Assembly (NCBI GenBank): GCA_041920215.1
Contig: JAYRSJ010000019.1
Coordinates: forward strand, 1-64,000
Direction of reading: 5' to 3'
DNA length: 64,000 nucleotides
Source: JAYRSJ01 sp041920215
GTDB taxonomy: Bacteria; Pseudomonadota; Gammaproteobacteria; Burkholderiales; Burkholderiaceae_C
Shown: in pieces, positions 10,430 to 18,138 of the stretch
How the letters are laid out: each line of letters starts with the position of its first letter
Position numbering within the stretch: the stretch's first letter is position 1
Notes under the pieces: model-generated
Databases searched by the model: none
Told to the model about the DNA's origin: nothing
The model's input: only the letters and a program-made list of their open reading frames with translations
Program-made: the position numbers and the translations under genes

Positions 10430-11461
10430 ATGGTTCAGGCCCTGCCGGACCCGGAAGGCTCGGCCCTGGCCGAAGTCGACTCGGAACAGGACGATACGCT
10501 GGAGCAGGCCGAGCTGCGCGAGGCGCAGGTCGAAGGTCCGGCGCATGGCCTGCGCCTGGATAAATGGCTGGTGCAGCTGGCGCCTGAATTCTCGCGCAAC
10601 CACCTGCAAAGCCTGATCGAACGCGGCTTTGTTCATATTGATGGCCAGCTGGCCCGTACCGCATCGCGCAGGCTGCTGGCGGGGCAGCAGGTGCGGGTGG
10701 AGTTGCAGCCCACCGCCCAGAGCCAGGCTTTCCGGGCCGAGGCCATGGACCTGGACATCGTCTACGAGGACGAGCAGCTGCTGGTGATCAACAAGCGGCC
10801 GGGCATGGTCGTGCATCCGGCCGCAGGCAACTGGTCGGGCACGGTGATGAACGGCCTGCTGGCCCATCACGCGGCGGCCGCCTCGCTGCCGCGCGCCGGC
10901 ATCGTTCACAGGCTGGACAAGGACACATCGGGCTTGATGGTGGTGGGCAAGACACTGGAGGCGGTGACCGCGCTGAGTCGCATGATCGCTGCCCGCGAGG
11001 TGCACCGGGAGTACCTGGCGCTGGCCCATGGTAGGGTGGCCGCGCCGTCCGATGGCGGGCCGCTGGTGATCGACGCGCCGCTGCGCCGCGATCCGGTCTC
11101 ACGGGTCAGGATGGCTGTGCTGGCGACCGGCAAGCCCTCGCGCACCGATGTCTACTGCCTGGCCCAGGTGGAGCAGGACCAGCGCAGCTACAGCGCCCTG
11201 CATTGCGTGCTGCACAGCGGACGCACGCATCAGATACGCGTGCATCTGGCCTCGCGCTCACACCCGCTGGTGGCCGACGCGCTCTACGGTGGCGCGGCGG
11301 CATTCGGCCTGCAGCGTCAGGCCCTGCATGCGGCACGGCTGAGCTTTGTGCATCCGATTCAGGGTGAACCCTGGGTGTTCGATGCGCCGCTGCCACAAGA
11401 TCTGGCCCAGGCCTGGCAATCTGCAGGTCTGCCGGTTCCGCAGATCGGGCGGGCGGGCTGA
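10430..11461 (+). CDS. rluD: 23S rRNA pseudouridine(1911/1915/1917) synthase
   Basis: Isomerises uridines in helix 69 of 23S rRNA. The 343-residue protein has an acidic N-terminal lead (about 40 residues), an S4 RNA-binding domain (LRLDKWLVQLAPEFSRNHLQ), the RluA-family catalytic motif HRLDKDTSGLMVVGKT with the active Asp in RLDKDT, the KRPGMVVHPAAGNWSGT loop and the C-terminal GRTHQIRVHLA. Start ATG at 10430 is chosen because upstream in-frame codons lie inside the start of divergent bamD. The bamD/rluD divergent pair is common in betaproteobacteria. Confidence 0.93.
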   Translation: MVQALPDPEGSALAEVDSEQDDTLEQAELREAQVEGPAHGLRLDKWLVQLAPEFSRNHLQSLIERGFVHIDGQLARTASRRLLAGQQVRVELQPTAQSQAFRAEAMDLDIVYEDEQLLVINKRPGMVVHPAAGNWSGTVMNGLLAHHAAAASLPRAGIVHRLDKDTSGLMVVGKTLEAVTALSRMIAAREVHREYLALAHGRVAAPSDGGPLVIDAPLRRDPVSRVRMAVLATGKPSRTDVYCLAQVEQDQRSYSALHCVLHSGRTHQIRVHLASRSHPLVADALYGGAAAFGLQRQALHAARLSFVHPIQGEPWVFDAPLPQDLAQAWQSAGLPVPQIGRAG

Positions 11462-11480
11462 GCGCGCTACAATCGGACGA

Positions 11481-11700
11481 TACGGGTGTGCATTGCCGCG
11501 GCGGCTGTAGAGGTCGCGGTAGTCTTGAGGCATGAATGGCCGCCCGGGGATGCGCTGCTTGCTTGTTCTCCCGTGAGGGTCGCGAGTGCCGCGCACAGAC
11601 TGACAAGCCGGCATGACAAGCTAGCAAGACAAGCCGGGAGACACAAGGTCGTTAGTGGCGCCAGCCCAGTGTGCTGTCGCCCTGCGGGCTACGCGCCCGG
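11481..11700 (+). ncRNA. Candidate structured RNA, possibly 6S RNA (ssrS)
   Basis: The 349-bp gap between rluD and scpB has no credible coding frame but folds extensively. A TACAAT -10 box is at 11468-11473. Ends can pair: CGGGTGTG (11483-11490) with CGCGCCCG (11692-11699), allowing G-U pairs. An internal stem of 12 bp with one bulge joins CTTGTTCTCCCG (11562-11573) to CGGGAGACACAAG (11635-11647). The terminal region carries three GACAAGC copies. The region between the outer and inner stems pairs poorly, giving a large central bubble. Size (about 220 nt), rod shape, a CTTGAGGC segment on the 5' side and a CCTGCGGGC segment on the 3' side are reminiscent of 6S RNA. The strand and exact ends are inferred; a covariance-model scan was not possible here. 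Confidence 0.42.
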
Positions 11701-11810
11701 ACCTGTCGCCGACCCGCCTAGACCCCGCGCTGTCATGAAGACGGCGAAACATGGTGTTGAGCATTGATGGACCGAGTCCGCCGAGCAGGCGCGGCAACTG
11801 ACAGCAGTTG

Positions 11811-12578
11811 ATGAATACACAGGATGCAAAGCGTGTCCTCGAGACCGCGCTGATCTGTGCCCAGCAGCCTTTGACGCTGCGCGAGATGCGGACCTTGTTT
11901 GACGACGAGGTGGGCGCAGACTCTCTGCGCAGTCTGCTGGACGAGCTCGGCCGCGACTGGGAACATCGCGGTGTGGAGCTGGTGGCACTGGCCTCGGGCT
12001 GGCGCTTCCAGAGCCGCCCCGAGTTGCGCGAGTACCTGGACCGGCTGCATCCGGAGAAGCCGCAGCGCTATTCGCGGGCCGTGATGGAAACGCTGGCCAT
12101 CATTGCCTACCGCCAGCCGGTGACGCGTGGCGATATCGAGGACATCCGAGGTGTCGTCGTGTCGACCCAGATTGTCAAACAGCTGGAGGAGCGTGGCTGG
12201 ATCGATGTGATCGGTCATCGTGAGGCGCCGGGCCGGCCGGCGCTGTATGCGACGACCCGTCAGTTTCTCGATGATCTGGGCCTCAGCAGCCTGGAGCAAC
12301 TGCCCGAGCTGGGCGCTGGCACGCAAGCCGGAGCTGATTTCGAGCAGCTGATGCAGGCCCAGGCTTCGCTGCTGGACAGCGCTGCGGCCGACGGTGCGGG
12401 GCAGCAGCTTGCCCCGACTGGCGATGAGACAGAAGCGGGTCAAGAGCTGGGGCAAGACCCGGCCTTGGCCCAGGAATCCAACCCTAACGCGTCCGAGGCT
12501 GTGCTGCCGGACGCAAGCGAGCCGGCGCCGCCGGCGTCCGAGTCCGATAAGAGCCAGAAGGCGCAAGCTGACGCATGA
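11811..12578 (+). CDS. scpB: Segregation and condensation protein B
   Basis: ScpB kleisin-associated winged-helix protein that acts with SMC and ScpA in chromosome condensation. The 255-residue protein shows the family opening (KRVLETALICAQQPLTLREM), the LLDELGRDWEHRGVELVALASGWRFQ stretch in two parts, and the diagnostic SRAVMETLAIIAYRQPVTRG, DIEDIRGV and GRPALYATT motifs. The last 70 residues are acidic, Gln/Ala/Pro-rich and unconserved. A TTG precedes the ATG in frame; ATG 11811 is used. It overlaps rluB by 4 bp (ATGA). scpA is not in the window. Confidence 0.92.
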   Translation: MNTQDAKRVLETALICAQQPLTLREMRTLFDDEVGADSLRSLLDELGRDWEHRGVELVALASGWRFQSRPELREYLDRLHPEKPQRYSRAVMETLAIIAYRQPVTRGDIEDIRGVVVSTQIVKQLEERGWIDVIGHREAPGRPALYATTRQFLDDLGLSSLEQLPELGAGTQAGADFEQLMQAQASLLDSAAADGAGQQLAPTGDETEAGQELGQDPALAQESNPNASEAVLPDASEPAPPASESDKSQKAQADA

Positions 12579-14581
12579 ATTCCAACGACACCGACCCCAA
12601 GCCCGCACTGCCGGCCGATCCTGCCGAGACTGTTGAAGCCGTGCCCAAGCGCCGCCGTGCGCCGGCGCGCAGCAAGGTCGTCGCCGAACCCGGCGAGACG
12701 GTAGCCTCAGCGCCGATGGCCGATGCCGACCTCGAGTCCAAGCCGGCGCCCAAACCGCGTGCGCCGCGCAAGACGGCGGCCAAGCCCGCTGTAGCTGCTG
12801 CCGACGCCCTTGCCGTCGATGCTGCGGCTACCGCTCCTGCCGATGAGCCGTCGGTGGCGCCGCCTGCGAAGAAGCGTGCGCCGCGCAAGACCCCGGCAGC
12901 TCCGGCCGTGCTGGCCGCGGAGGTCGCGGCATCGGTGGAGGCGGCGTCACCAACCCGGCCCGCAGCACCGGTGGCGGTCGAGCCCAGCGGTGACGATGCT
13001 GTCGAGCGTCCCAACGCGGGCCAGGAGCCCGCTGAAGGTCTCGAGGCTCCTGATGGCCGTGGCGGGCGCAATCGCCGACGCGGCCGCAAGGAGCGCGGCG
13101 AGCGCGAAGCACAGGCCGGTGGCCCGGGTGCGGCGGCCGAGTCGGGTGCTGCCGAGCCGGCGCCCGAGCAGCTGCTGGCGGCTGTGGGCGAACGTTTTGC
13201 CGAGGTGCTGGCCGGTGCCTTCGACGGTGTGGACGAGTTGCCAGAGGTCGAGGTGGCGCAGGAGGGCGAGGCCGCTCAGGAGGCTGACAACAAGCGCGTA
13301 CTGTTGCCCGAGCCCGACGCGCCCAAGCTGCAGAAGGTGCTGGCCCAGGCTGGCGTCGGTTCGCGCCGCGATATCGAGGACATGATTGCCGAGGGCAAGA
13401 TCGAGGTGAACGGCGAGGTGGCCCATATCGGCCAGCGCATCTCCTTCGGCGATCGGGTCCATGTCAATGGCAAGCAGATCCGGGTGCGCATCTCGCCGCC
13501 GGCGCCGCGCATCCTGGCCTATCACAAGCCCACCGGTGAGGTTGTCACCTTCAATGATCCCGAGGGGCGTCCCACGGTGTTCCGCCGCCTGCCCAAGCTG
13601 TATCAGGGTAAGTGGCAGTCGGTCGGTCGGCTGGATCTGAATACCGAAGGTCTGCTGCTGTTCACCAACTCGGGCGAGCTGGCGAATCAGCTTATGCATC
13701 CGCGCTTCGGCGTCGAGCGCGAGTACGCGGTGCGCGTGCTGGGTACGCTCAGCGACGAGCAGCGCAGCCGCCTGATCGAGGGCGTGCAGATCGAGGGTCA
13801 GAAGGCCGCCTTCAAGAGCATCGAAGACGGCGGCGGCGAAGGCTTGAACCGCTGGTACCGGGTGATCATTACCGAAGGCCGCAACCGCGAGGTGCGCAAG
13901 CTCTTCGACGCGGTGGGTCTGACCGTCAGCCGCCTGATCCGCATCCGCTATGGCACGGTGGTGCTGCCGCGCGGTCTCAAGCGCGGCGTCTGGGTTGAGT
14001 TGGACGAGGCCGATGTGCGGGTGATACGGCGTCTGGCCGGCGGGCCGGATGTGCGTGGTCCGCGGCCCGAGCGTGGCGAGGGACGCAATGAGGGGCGTGG
14101 CGAAGGTCGTGCGGAGGATCGCGGTGGCGAGCGGGGCAACAAGCGCGGCGACAAGCGTCGCGCCGACGGCCGCCAGGCCGGCGTGGGTCCGCGACCCAGC
14201 CGGCCCGAACCCTCGCGTGCGCCGGAGCGCCAGGCCGAGATGCGAGCCCAGCCGCGTGGCCCGGAGCGCGACGACGATGATGATTTCGACGAGGTGATCC
14301 CGCACAACATCAACCCGCTGGAGCAGACCTTCGACCGCCGCTTCGCCACCAGCGGCAAGCGCGGCATTCCGCAAGGTTTTGGTGCCGGCGGCAGCGGACC
14401 CGGCGGCGGTCGCGGCGGCAACAAGGATCGTGCACGCAAGGGTGGCGGCGGCGGTGCGCCGCGCGAACCCGATCCGATGCAGACCTCGGTCGGCTATATC
14501 GGTGCTGATGCCTTTGTGCGCCGCGGCGGTGGCGGTGGCGGTGGCCGCAACTCCGGCCGTGGCGGTGGTCGCCGTCGCTGA
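12575..14581 (+). CDS. rluB: 23S rRNA pseudouridine(2605) synthase RluB with long low-complexity ends
   Basis: Pseudouridine synthase of the RsuA/RluB family. The catalytic part starts near residue 250 with an S4 domain (KLQKVLAQAGVGSRRDIEDM), then ILAYHKPTGEVVTFNDPEGR, the active-site motif VGRLDLNTEGLLLFTN (Asp354) and EGRNREVRKLFDAVGL. About 245 N-terminal residues are Ala/Pro/Lys-rich with APRKT-type repeats, and about 175 C-terminal residues are Arg/Gly/Asp-rich ending in poly-Gly/Arg. At 668 residues it is more than twice the E. coli enzyme; extended RluB proteins are known in betaproteobacteria. The start overlaps the scpB stop, indicating translational coupling. Confidence 0.92.
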   Translation: MNSNDTDPKPALPADPAETVEAVPKRRRAPARSKVVAEPGETVASAPMADADLESKPAPKPRAPRKTAAKPAVAAADALAVDAAATAPADEPSVAPPAKKRAPRKTPAAPAVLAAEVAASVEAASPTRPAAPVAVEPSGDDAVERPNAGQEPAEGLEAPDGRGGRNRRRGRKERGEREAQAGGPGAAAESGAAEPAPEQLLAAVGERFAEVLAGAFDGVDELPEVEVAQEGEAAQEADNKRVLLPEPDAPKLQKVLAQAGVGSRRDIEDMIAEGKIEVNGEVAHIGQRISFGDRVHVNGKQIRVRISPPAPRILAYHKPTGEVVTFNDPEGRPTVFRRLPKLYQGKWQSVGRLDLNTEGLLLFTNSGELANQLMHPRFGVEREYAVRVLGTLSDEQRSRLIEGVQIEGQKAAFKSIEDGGGEGLNRWYRVIITEGRNREVRKLFDAVGLTVSRLIRIRYGTVVLPRGLKRGVWVELDEADVRVIRRLAGGPDVRGPRPERGEGRNEGRGEGRAEDRGGERGNKRGDKRRADGRQAGVGPRPSRPEPSRAPERQAEMRAQPRGPERDDDDDFDEVIPHNINPLEQTFDRRFATSGKRGIPQGFGAGGSGPGGGRGGNKDRARKGGGGGAPREPDPMQTSVGYIGADAFVRRGGGGGGGRNSGRGGGRRR

Positions 14582-14679
14582 CAGGCGTGTCGGTGCCTGA
14601 GGGTGGGCGGCCACGGTCGCGTCACCTTCAAGCGCTACAATTCAAAGCTTTGCCAAGTTCAAGTTTCCAGGAGAAAAAA

Positions 14680-15105
14680 ATGGCGATCGAACGCACTCTG
14701 TCCATCATCAAGCCCGATGCCGTTGCCAAGAACGTGATCGGCCAGATCTATGCCCGCTTCGAGGGCGCCGGCCTGAAGGTCATCGCGGCCAAGATGGCCC
14801 ATCTGTCGCGCGGCGAAGCCGAGGCTTTCTATGCCGTGCACAAGGCACGCCCCTTCTTCAACGACCTGGTGAACTTCATGATCTCCGGCCCGGTGATGAT
14901 CCAGGTGCTGGAAGGCGAAGGCGCGATCCTGAAGAACCGTGATCTGATGGGCGCGACCGATCCCAAGAAGGCCGAGAAGGGCACCATCCGTGCCGACTTC
15001 GCCGACAGCATCGATGCCAACGCGGTGCACGGTTCGGACGCTCCCGAGACCGCGGCCCAGGAAGTGGCCTTCTTCTTCCCTGGCATGAATGTTTACAGCC
15101 GCTAA
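14680..15105 (+). CDS. ndk: Nucleoside diphosphate kinase
   Basis: Transfers the gamma phosphate between nucleoside triphosphates and diphosphates through a phosphohistidine. The 141-residue protein has the N-terminal ERTLSIIKPDAVAKN, the RPFFNDLVNFMISGPV region and the active site NAVHGSDAPETA (His117). Start ATG 14680 has CAGGAG 7 bp upstream, and a TACAAT -10-like box lies at 14636-14641. First gene of a run continuing through rlmN, pilF, rodZ, ispG and hisS, the common betaproteobacterial order. Confidence 0.97.
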   Translation: MAIERTLSIIKPDAVAKNVIGQIYARFEGAGLKVIAAKMAHLSRGEAEAFYAVHKARPFFNDLVNFMISGPVMIQVLEGEGAILKNRDLMGATDPKKAEKGTIRADFADSIDANAVHGSDAPETAAQEVAFFFPGMNVYSR

Positions 15106-15127
15106 GACGGCCCAACGCCTCTTGTGC

Positions 15128-15148
15128 TTTGGCCTCGAGGCCTTTTAG
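15128..15148 (+). terminator. Weak hairpin after ndk
   Basis: GGCCTCGAGGCC followed by TTTT between ndk and rlmN. The stem is only 4 bp around a TCGA loop, so at most a weak or partial terminator. Confidence 0.25.
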
Positions 15149-15156
15149 CGAGAGGC

Positions 15157-16308
15157 ATGGACATGGACGCGGTCAAGCTGCTTGGATTGACGAACCTGCT
15201 GGGTTTCGATCTGGAAGGTCTGGCCGCGTACTGTGAGCAGCTGGGTGAGAAGCGCTTTCGCGCCACCCAGCTCTTCCGCTGGATTCATCAAAAGGGCGCC
15301 GCTGATTTCGATCAGATGAGCGACCTCGCCAAGTCCCTGCGCGACAAGCTGCGTGACAAGGCGCATATCGCGGCCCTGCCCGTGGTTTCCGAGCATGTTT
15401 CCGCCGACGGCACCATCAAGTGGCTGTTCGACGTCGGTGCCGGCAATGCGGTCGAGGCGGTGTTCATTCCCGAGGACGATCGCGGAACGCTGTGCGTGTC
15501 CAGCCAGGCCGGCTGTGCGGTGGGCTGCCGCTTCTGTTCGACCGGCCACCAGGGCTTCAGCCGCAATCTGGAGACCTGGGAGATCCTGGCCCAGCTCTGG
15601 TATGCCGAGCACAGCCTGCGCCGCCGCCTGGGCAGCCCCGAGCGGGTGATCTCCAATGTGGTGATGATGGGCATGGGCGAGCCGCTGCAGAATTACGCCG
15701 CCCTGGTGCCGGCCCTCAAGGTGATGCTGGACGACCATGGCTACGGGCTGTCGCGCCGCCGAGTGACGGTCTCGACCTCGGGTGTGGTGCCGATGATCGA
15801 TCGCTTGCGCGACGATTGTCCGGTGGCCTTGGCCGTTTCGTTGCACGCGCCCAGTGATCCACTGCGCGACCAGCTGGTGCCGCTGAACAAGAAGTATCCG
15901 ATCGCCGAGCTGCTGGACGCCTGCAATCGCTATCTGGACAAGGCACCGCGCGACTTCATCACCTTCGAGTACTGCATGCTGGACGGTGTCAATGACACAC
16001 CCGAGCAAGCGCGCGAGCTGGTGGCGCTGTTGAAGAACCGGGTGTCGTGCAAGATCAATCTGATCCCCTTCAACCCTTTCCCGGCATCGGGCCTGAAGCG
16101 CAGCCCGCGCGAGCGCGTCAGCGCCTTCGCCGATGTGCTGCTGCAGGCTGGGCTGGTGACGACGATTCGCAAGACCCGGGGCGACGATATCGACGCCGCC
16201 TGCGGGCAGCTGGCCGGCGAAGTGCAGGACCGTACCCGCGCGCATCAGCGCATGGTGCGGGCGCCGGTCGTGGTGCATCGCGGCGCTGGCGCCGCCCTCA
16301 AGAAATGA
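15157..16308 (+). CDS. rlmN: Dual-specificity 23S rRNA/tRNA adenine-C2 methyltransferase RlmN
   Basis: Radical SAM enzyme methylating A2503 of 23S rRNA and A37 of certain tRNAs. The radical SAM motif CAVGCRFC has cysteines at 120, 124 and 127. Also present are EKRFRATQLFRWIH near the N-terminus, VVMMGMGEPLQNY, SLHAPSDPLRDQLVPLNKKY, EYCMLDGVND, NLIPFNPFP and the C-terminal DDIDAACGQL with the methyl-carrying Cys. Start is ATG 15157 or the in-frame ATG 15163; the GAGAGG element fits the second better (about 7 bp spacing), a difference of two residues. Confidence 0.96.
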   Translation: MDMDAVKLLGLTNLLGFDLEGLAAYCEQLGEKRFRATQLFRWIHQKGAADFDQMSDLAKSLRDKLRDKAHIAALPVVSEHVSADGTIKWLFDVGAGNAVEAVFIPEDDRGTLCVSSQAGCAVGCRFCSTGHQGFSRNLETWEILAQLWYAEHSLRRRLGSPERVISNVVMMGMGEPLQNYAALVPALKVMLDDHGYGLSRRRVTVSTSGVVPMIDRLRDDCPVALAVSLHAPSDPLRDQLVPLNKKYPIAELLDACNRYLDKAPRDFITFEYCMLDGVNDTPEQARELVALLKNRVSCKINLIPFNPFPASGLKRSPRERVSAFADVLLQAGLVTTIRKTRGDDIDAACGQLAGEVQDRTRAHQRMVRAPVVVHRGAGAALKK

Positions 16309-16315
16309 GACCCGC

Positions 16316-17149
16316 ATGCGATCGACAGGCTTGACCCCCATCCTGCAAACGCTGGTTTGCATCCCGTCCGTGCTGCGCCGGTTGGGGCTGACCTTGCTGA
16401 TCGGCCTGCTGGGCGCCTGTGCCGGCGGCCCGCAACCGGGCAGCGAACCCAAGACCGCCTCCGACCAGACCGATGCCGACCGCCGCGCGGCGGTGCGGCT
16501 GGAGTTGGCGGCCGGCTACTTTGCCCGCGGCCAACACAGCACCGCGCTGGACGAGCTGAAGCTGGCGTTGGCGGTCAAGCCCGACTTCCGCGAGGCGCTC
16601 AATCTGCGCGGCCTGGTTTATGCCGCGCTGGGCGAGACAGCGCTGGCCGAAGAGAACTTCCGCCGCACCCTGACCCTTTACCCCAAGGATCCCGACACCT
16701 TGCACAACTTCGGCTGGTATCTGTGCCAACAGGGGCGCTGGGATGAGTCCCTGGTCCAGTTCGACCTGGCCCTGGCGCAAGCGCAGTACCGGGCACCGTC
16801 GCGCTCCCTGCTGGCGCGCGGCGTGTGCGAGGCGCGCGCCGGCCGTCTGCCGGATGCCGAGCGCACGCTGAGTCGGGCCTTCGAGCTGGATGCGGGCAAC
16901 CCCGCCATTTCGGTGAACCTGGCCGAGGTGCTGCTGCGTACCGGTGCGCTGGAGCGGGCACGTTTCTATGTGCGTCGCGTCAACGATAAGGCCGAGCAGC
17001 TGAGCGCCGACAGTCTCTGGCTGGCGCTGCGCATTGAGCGGCGCATGGGCAACAGCGCCCAGGTGGAGCAGCTGAGCCGCCAGCTGCGGCAGCTGTTCCC
17101 GCAGTCGCCCCAGGTGCTGGCGCTGGACAAGGGCCGCTTCGATGAGTGA
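16316..17149 (+). CDS. pilF: Type IV pilus biogenesis TPR lipoprotein PilF/PilW
   Basis: Outer-membrane lipoprotein that helps the PilQ secretin assemble. The 277-residue protein has a signal peptide ending in the lipobox LLGAC (Cys near 36), then TPR repeats (LAAGYFARGQHSTALDELKL; ALNLRGLVYAALGETALAEE; TLHNFGWYLCQQGRWDESL; VNLAEVLLRTGALERARFYV). Position between rlmN and a RodZ-like gene is where betaproteobacteria carry pilF. No other pilus gene is nearby. Overlaps the next gene by 8 bp if that gene starts at its first ATG. Confidence 0.87.
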   Translation: MRSTGLTPILQTLVCIPSVLRRLGLTLLIGLLGACAGGPQPGSEPKTASDQTDADRRAAVRLELAAGYFARGQHSTALDELKLALAVKPDFREALNLRGLVYAALGETALAEENFRRTLTLYPKDPDTLHNFGWYLCQQGRWDESLVQFDLALAQAQYRAPSRSLLARGVCEARAGRLPDAERTLSRAFELDAGNPAISVNLAEVLLRTGALERARFYVRRVNDKAEQLSADSLWLALRIERRMGNSAQVEQLSRQLRQLFPQSPQVLALDKGRFDE

Positions 17150-18137
17150 AGAAGAGGGGACCAAGCGCATGACCGTCGTGACCGAGAACGAGGAGCGTCA
17201 GGCCGCCGCGTCTGTGCCCCAGGCCGCCGTGCGGGCCAGCAGTGCCGGTGCTTATCTGCGCGAGGCGCGCATGGCGCGCGGCCTGCACATCGCCGTGCTG
17301 GCTGCCCAGCTGAAGGTTCCGCAGGCCAAGCTGGAGGCCCTGGAGGCTGAGCGCTATGCGGAGCTGCCCGATGCCACCTTCGCCCGAGCGCTGGCCAAGG
17401 CCATGTGCCAGATGCTCAAGGTCGATGCTGCGCCGGTGCTGGCCCTGCTGCCCCAGGGGCAGGGACCGGCGCTGGACAAGGTCTCGCGCGGCATCAACCA
17501 GCCTTTCCGCGACCGCGAGCTGAATGCCGAGACCGCGCCGCTGGACTGGCTGCGCCGACCGGTGATCTGGGCCCCGTTGCTGATCCTGCTGGCTGCGTTG
17601 GCGGTCTATCTATGGCCGCAGGATCTGCGTTTGTGGCCCGAGACGGTCAAGGCGCCGGTCGAGACCGCCATCGAGCTGCCTGCTGCGGCGCCGCTACCGG
17701 CGCCGGCTGCTGCTCAGCAAGCCGCTCCGCTGGGAGTGCCCGCCGTGGCAGCGGCGGCCAGCGTTGCCGCCAGCACGCCGGCCACGCCGCCGGCAGCCCT
17801 TGCGAGCATCGCTGCTGAGCCGGTCGTGGTCCAGTCGCCGCTGGCGCAGCCGGCAGCGGCCGTAGCGACGACGGCCGCGCTGGGTGCGCCCGCGGCCGGC
17901 GAGGCACGCCTGGCCTTGCGCACCAGCGACGAAAGCTGGGTGGAGGTCACCGATGCCCAGGCACAGGTGCGCTTCTCGCGCCTGATGCGGGCCGGCGAAC
18001 AGGTTGATCTGAATGTGCTGATGCCGGCCCGCTTGCGTATCGGCAATGTGGCCGGCACCACGGTGCAGCTGCGGGGCAGCGCCGTCGATCTGCAATCCCG
18101 CGCCCGCGACAACGTCGCCCGGCTGGAGCTGAACTGA
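17142..18137 (+). CDS. rodZ: RodZ-like helix-turn-helix membrane protein
   Basis: Membrane protein of the RodZ family, which ties MreB to the cell envelope. The N-terminal HTH_25-type domain reads GAYLREARMARGLHIAVLAA..LKVPQAKLEALEAERYAELP; one transmembrane helix (WAPLLILLAALAVYLWP) follows near residues 143-160; then a long Ala/Pro linker and a C-terminal DUF4115 domain (ARLALRTSDESWVEVTDAQ...RLRIGNVAGTTVQLRG). ATG 17142 overlaps pilF by 8 bp; the in-frame ATG at 17169 has GAGGGGA 8 bp upstream and may be the real start, removing nine residues. Placement just before ispG is conserved. Confidence 0.87.
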   Translation: MSEEEGTKRMTVVTENEERQAAASVPQAAVRASSAGAYLREARMARGLHIAVLAAQLKVPQAKLEALEAERYAELPDATFARALAKAMCQMLKVDAAPVLALLPQGQGPALDKVSRGINQPFRDRELNAETAPLDWLRRPVIWAPLLILLAALAVYLWPQDLRLWPETVKAPVETAIELPAAAPLPAPAAAQQAAPLGVPAVAAAASVAASTPATPPAALASIAAEPVVVQSPLAQPAAAVATTAALGAPAAGEARLALRTSDESWVEVTDAQAQVRFSRLMRAGEQVDLNVLMPARLRIGNVAGTTVQLRGSAVDLQSRARDNVARLELN

Positions 18138-18138
18138 G

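Noticed and set aside
11611..11640. CRISPR-like reading of the three GACAAGC repeats
   Set aside because: Seven-base repeats with short irregular spacing are far too small for a CRISPR array and are embedded in a predicted stem-loop; no cas genes in the window.
11486..11767. Small plus-strand frame in the rluD-scpB gap
   Set aside because: Composition is random-looking, there is no Shine-Dalgarno, and the strong pairing in the same stretch fits a non-coding RNA better.
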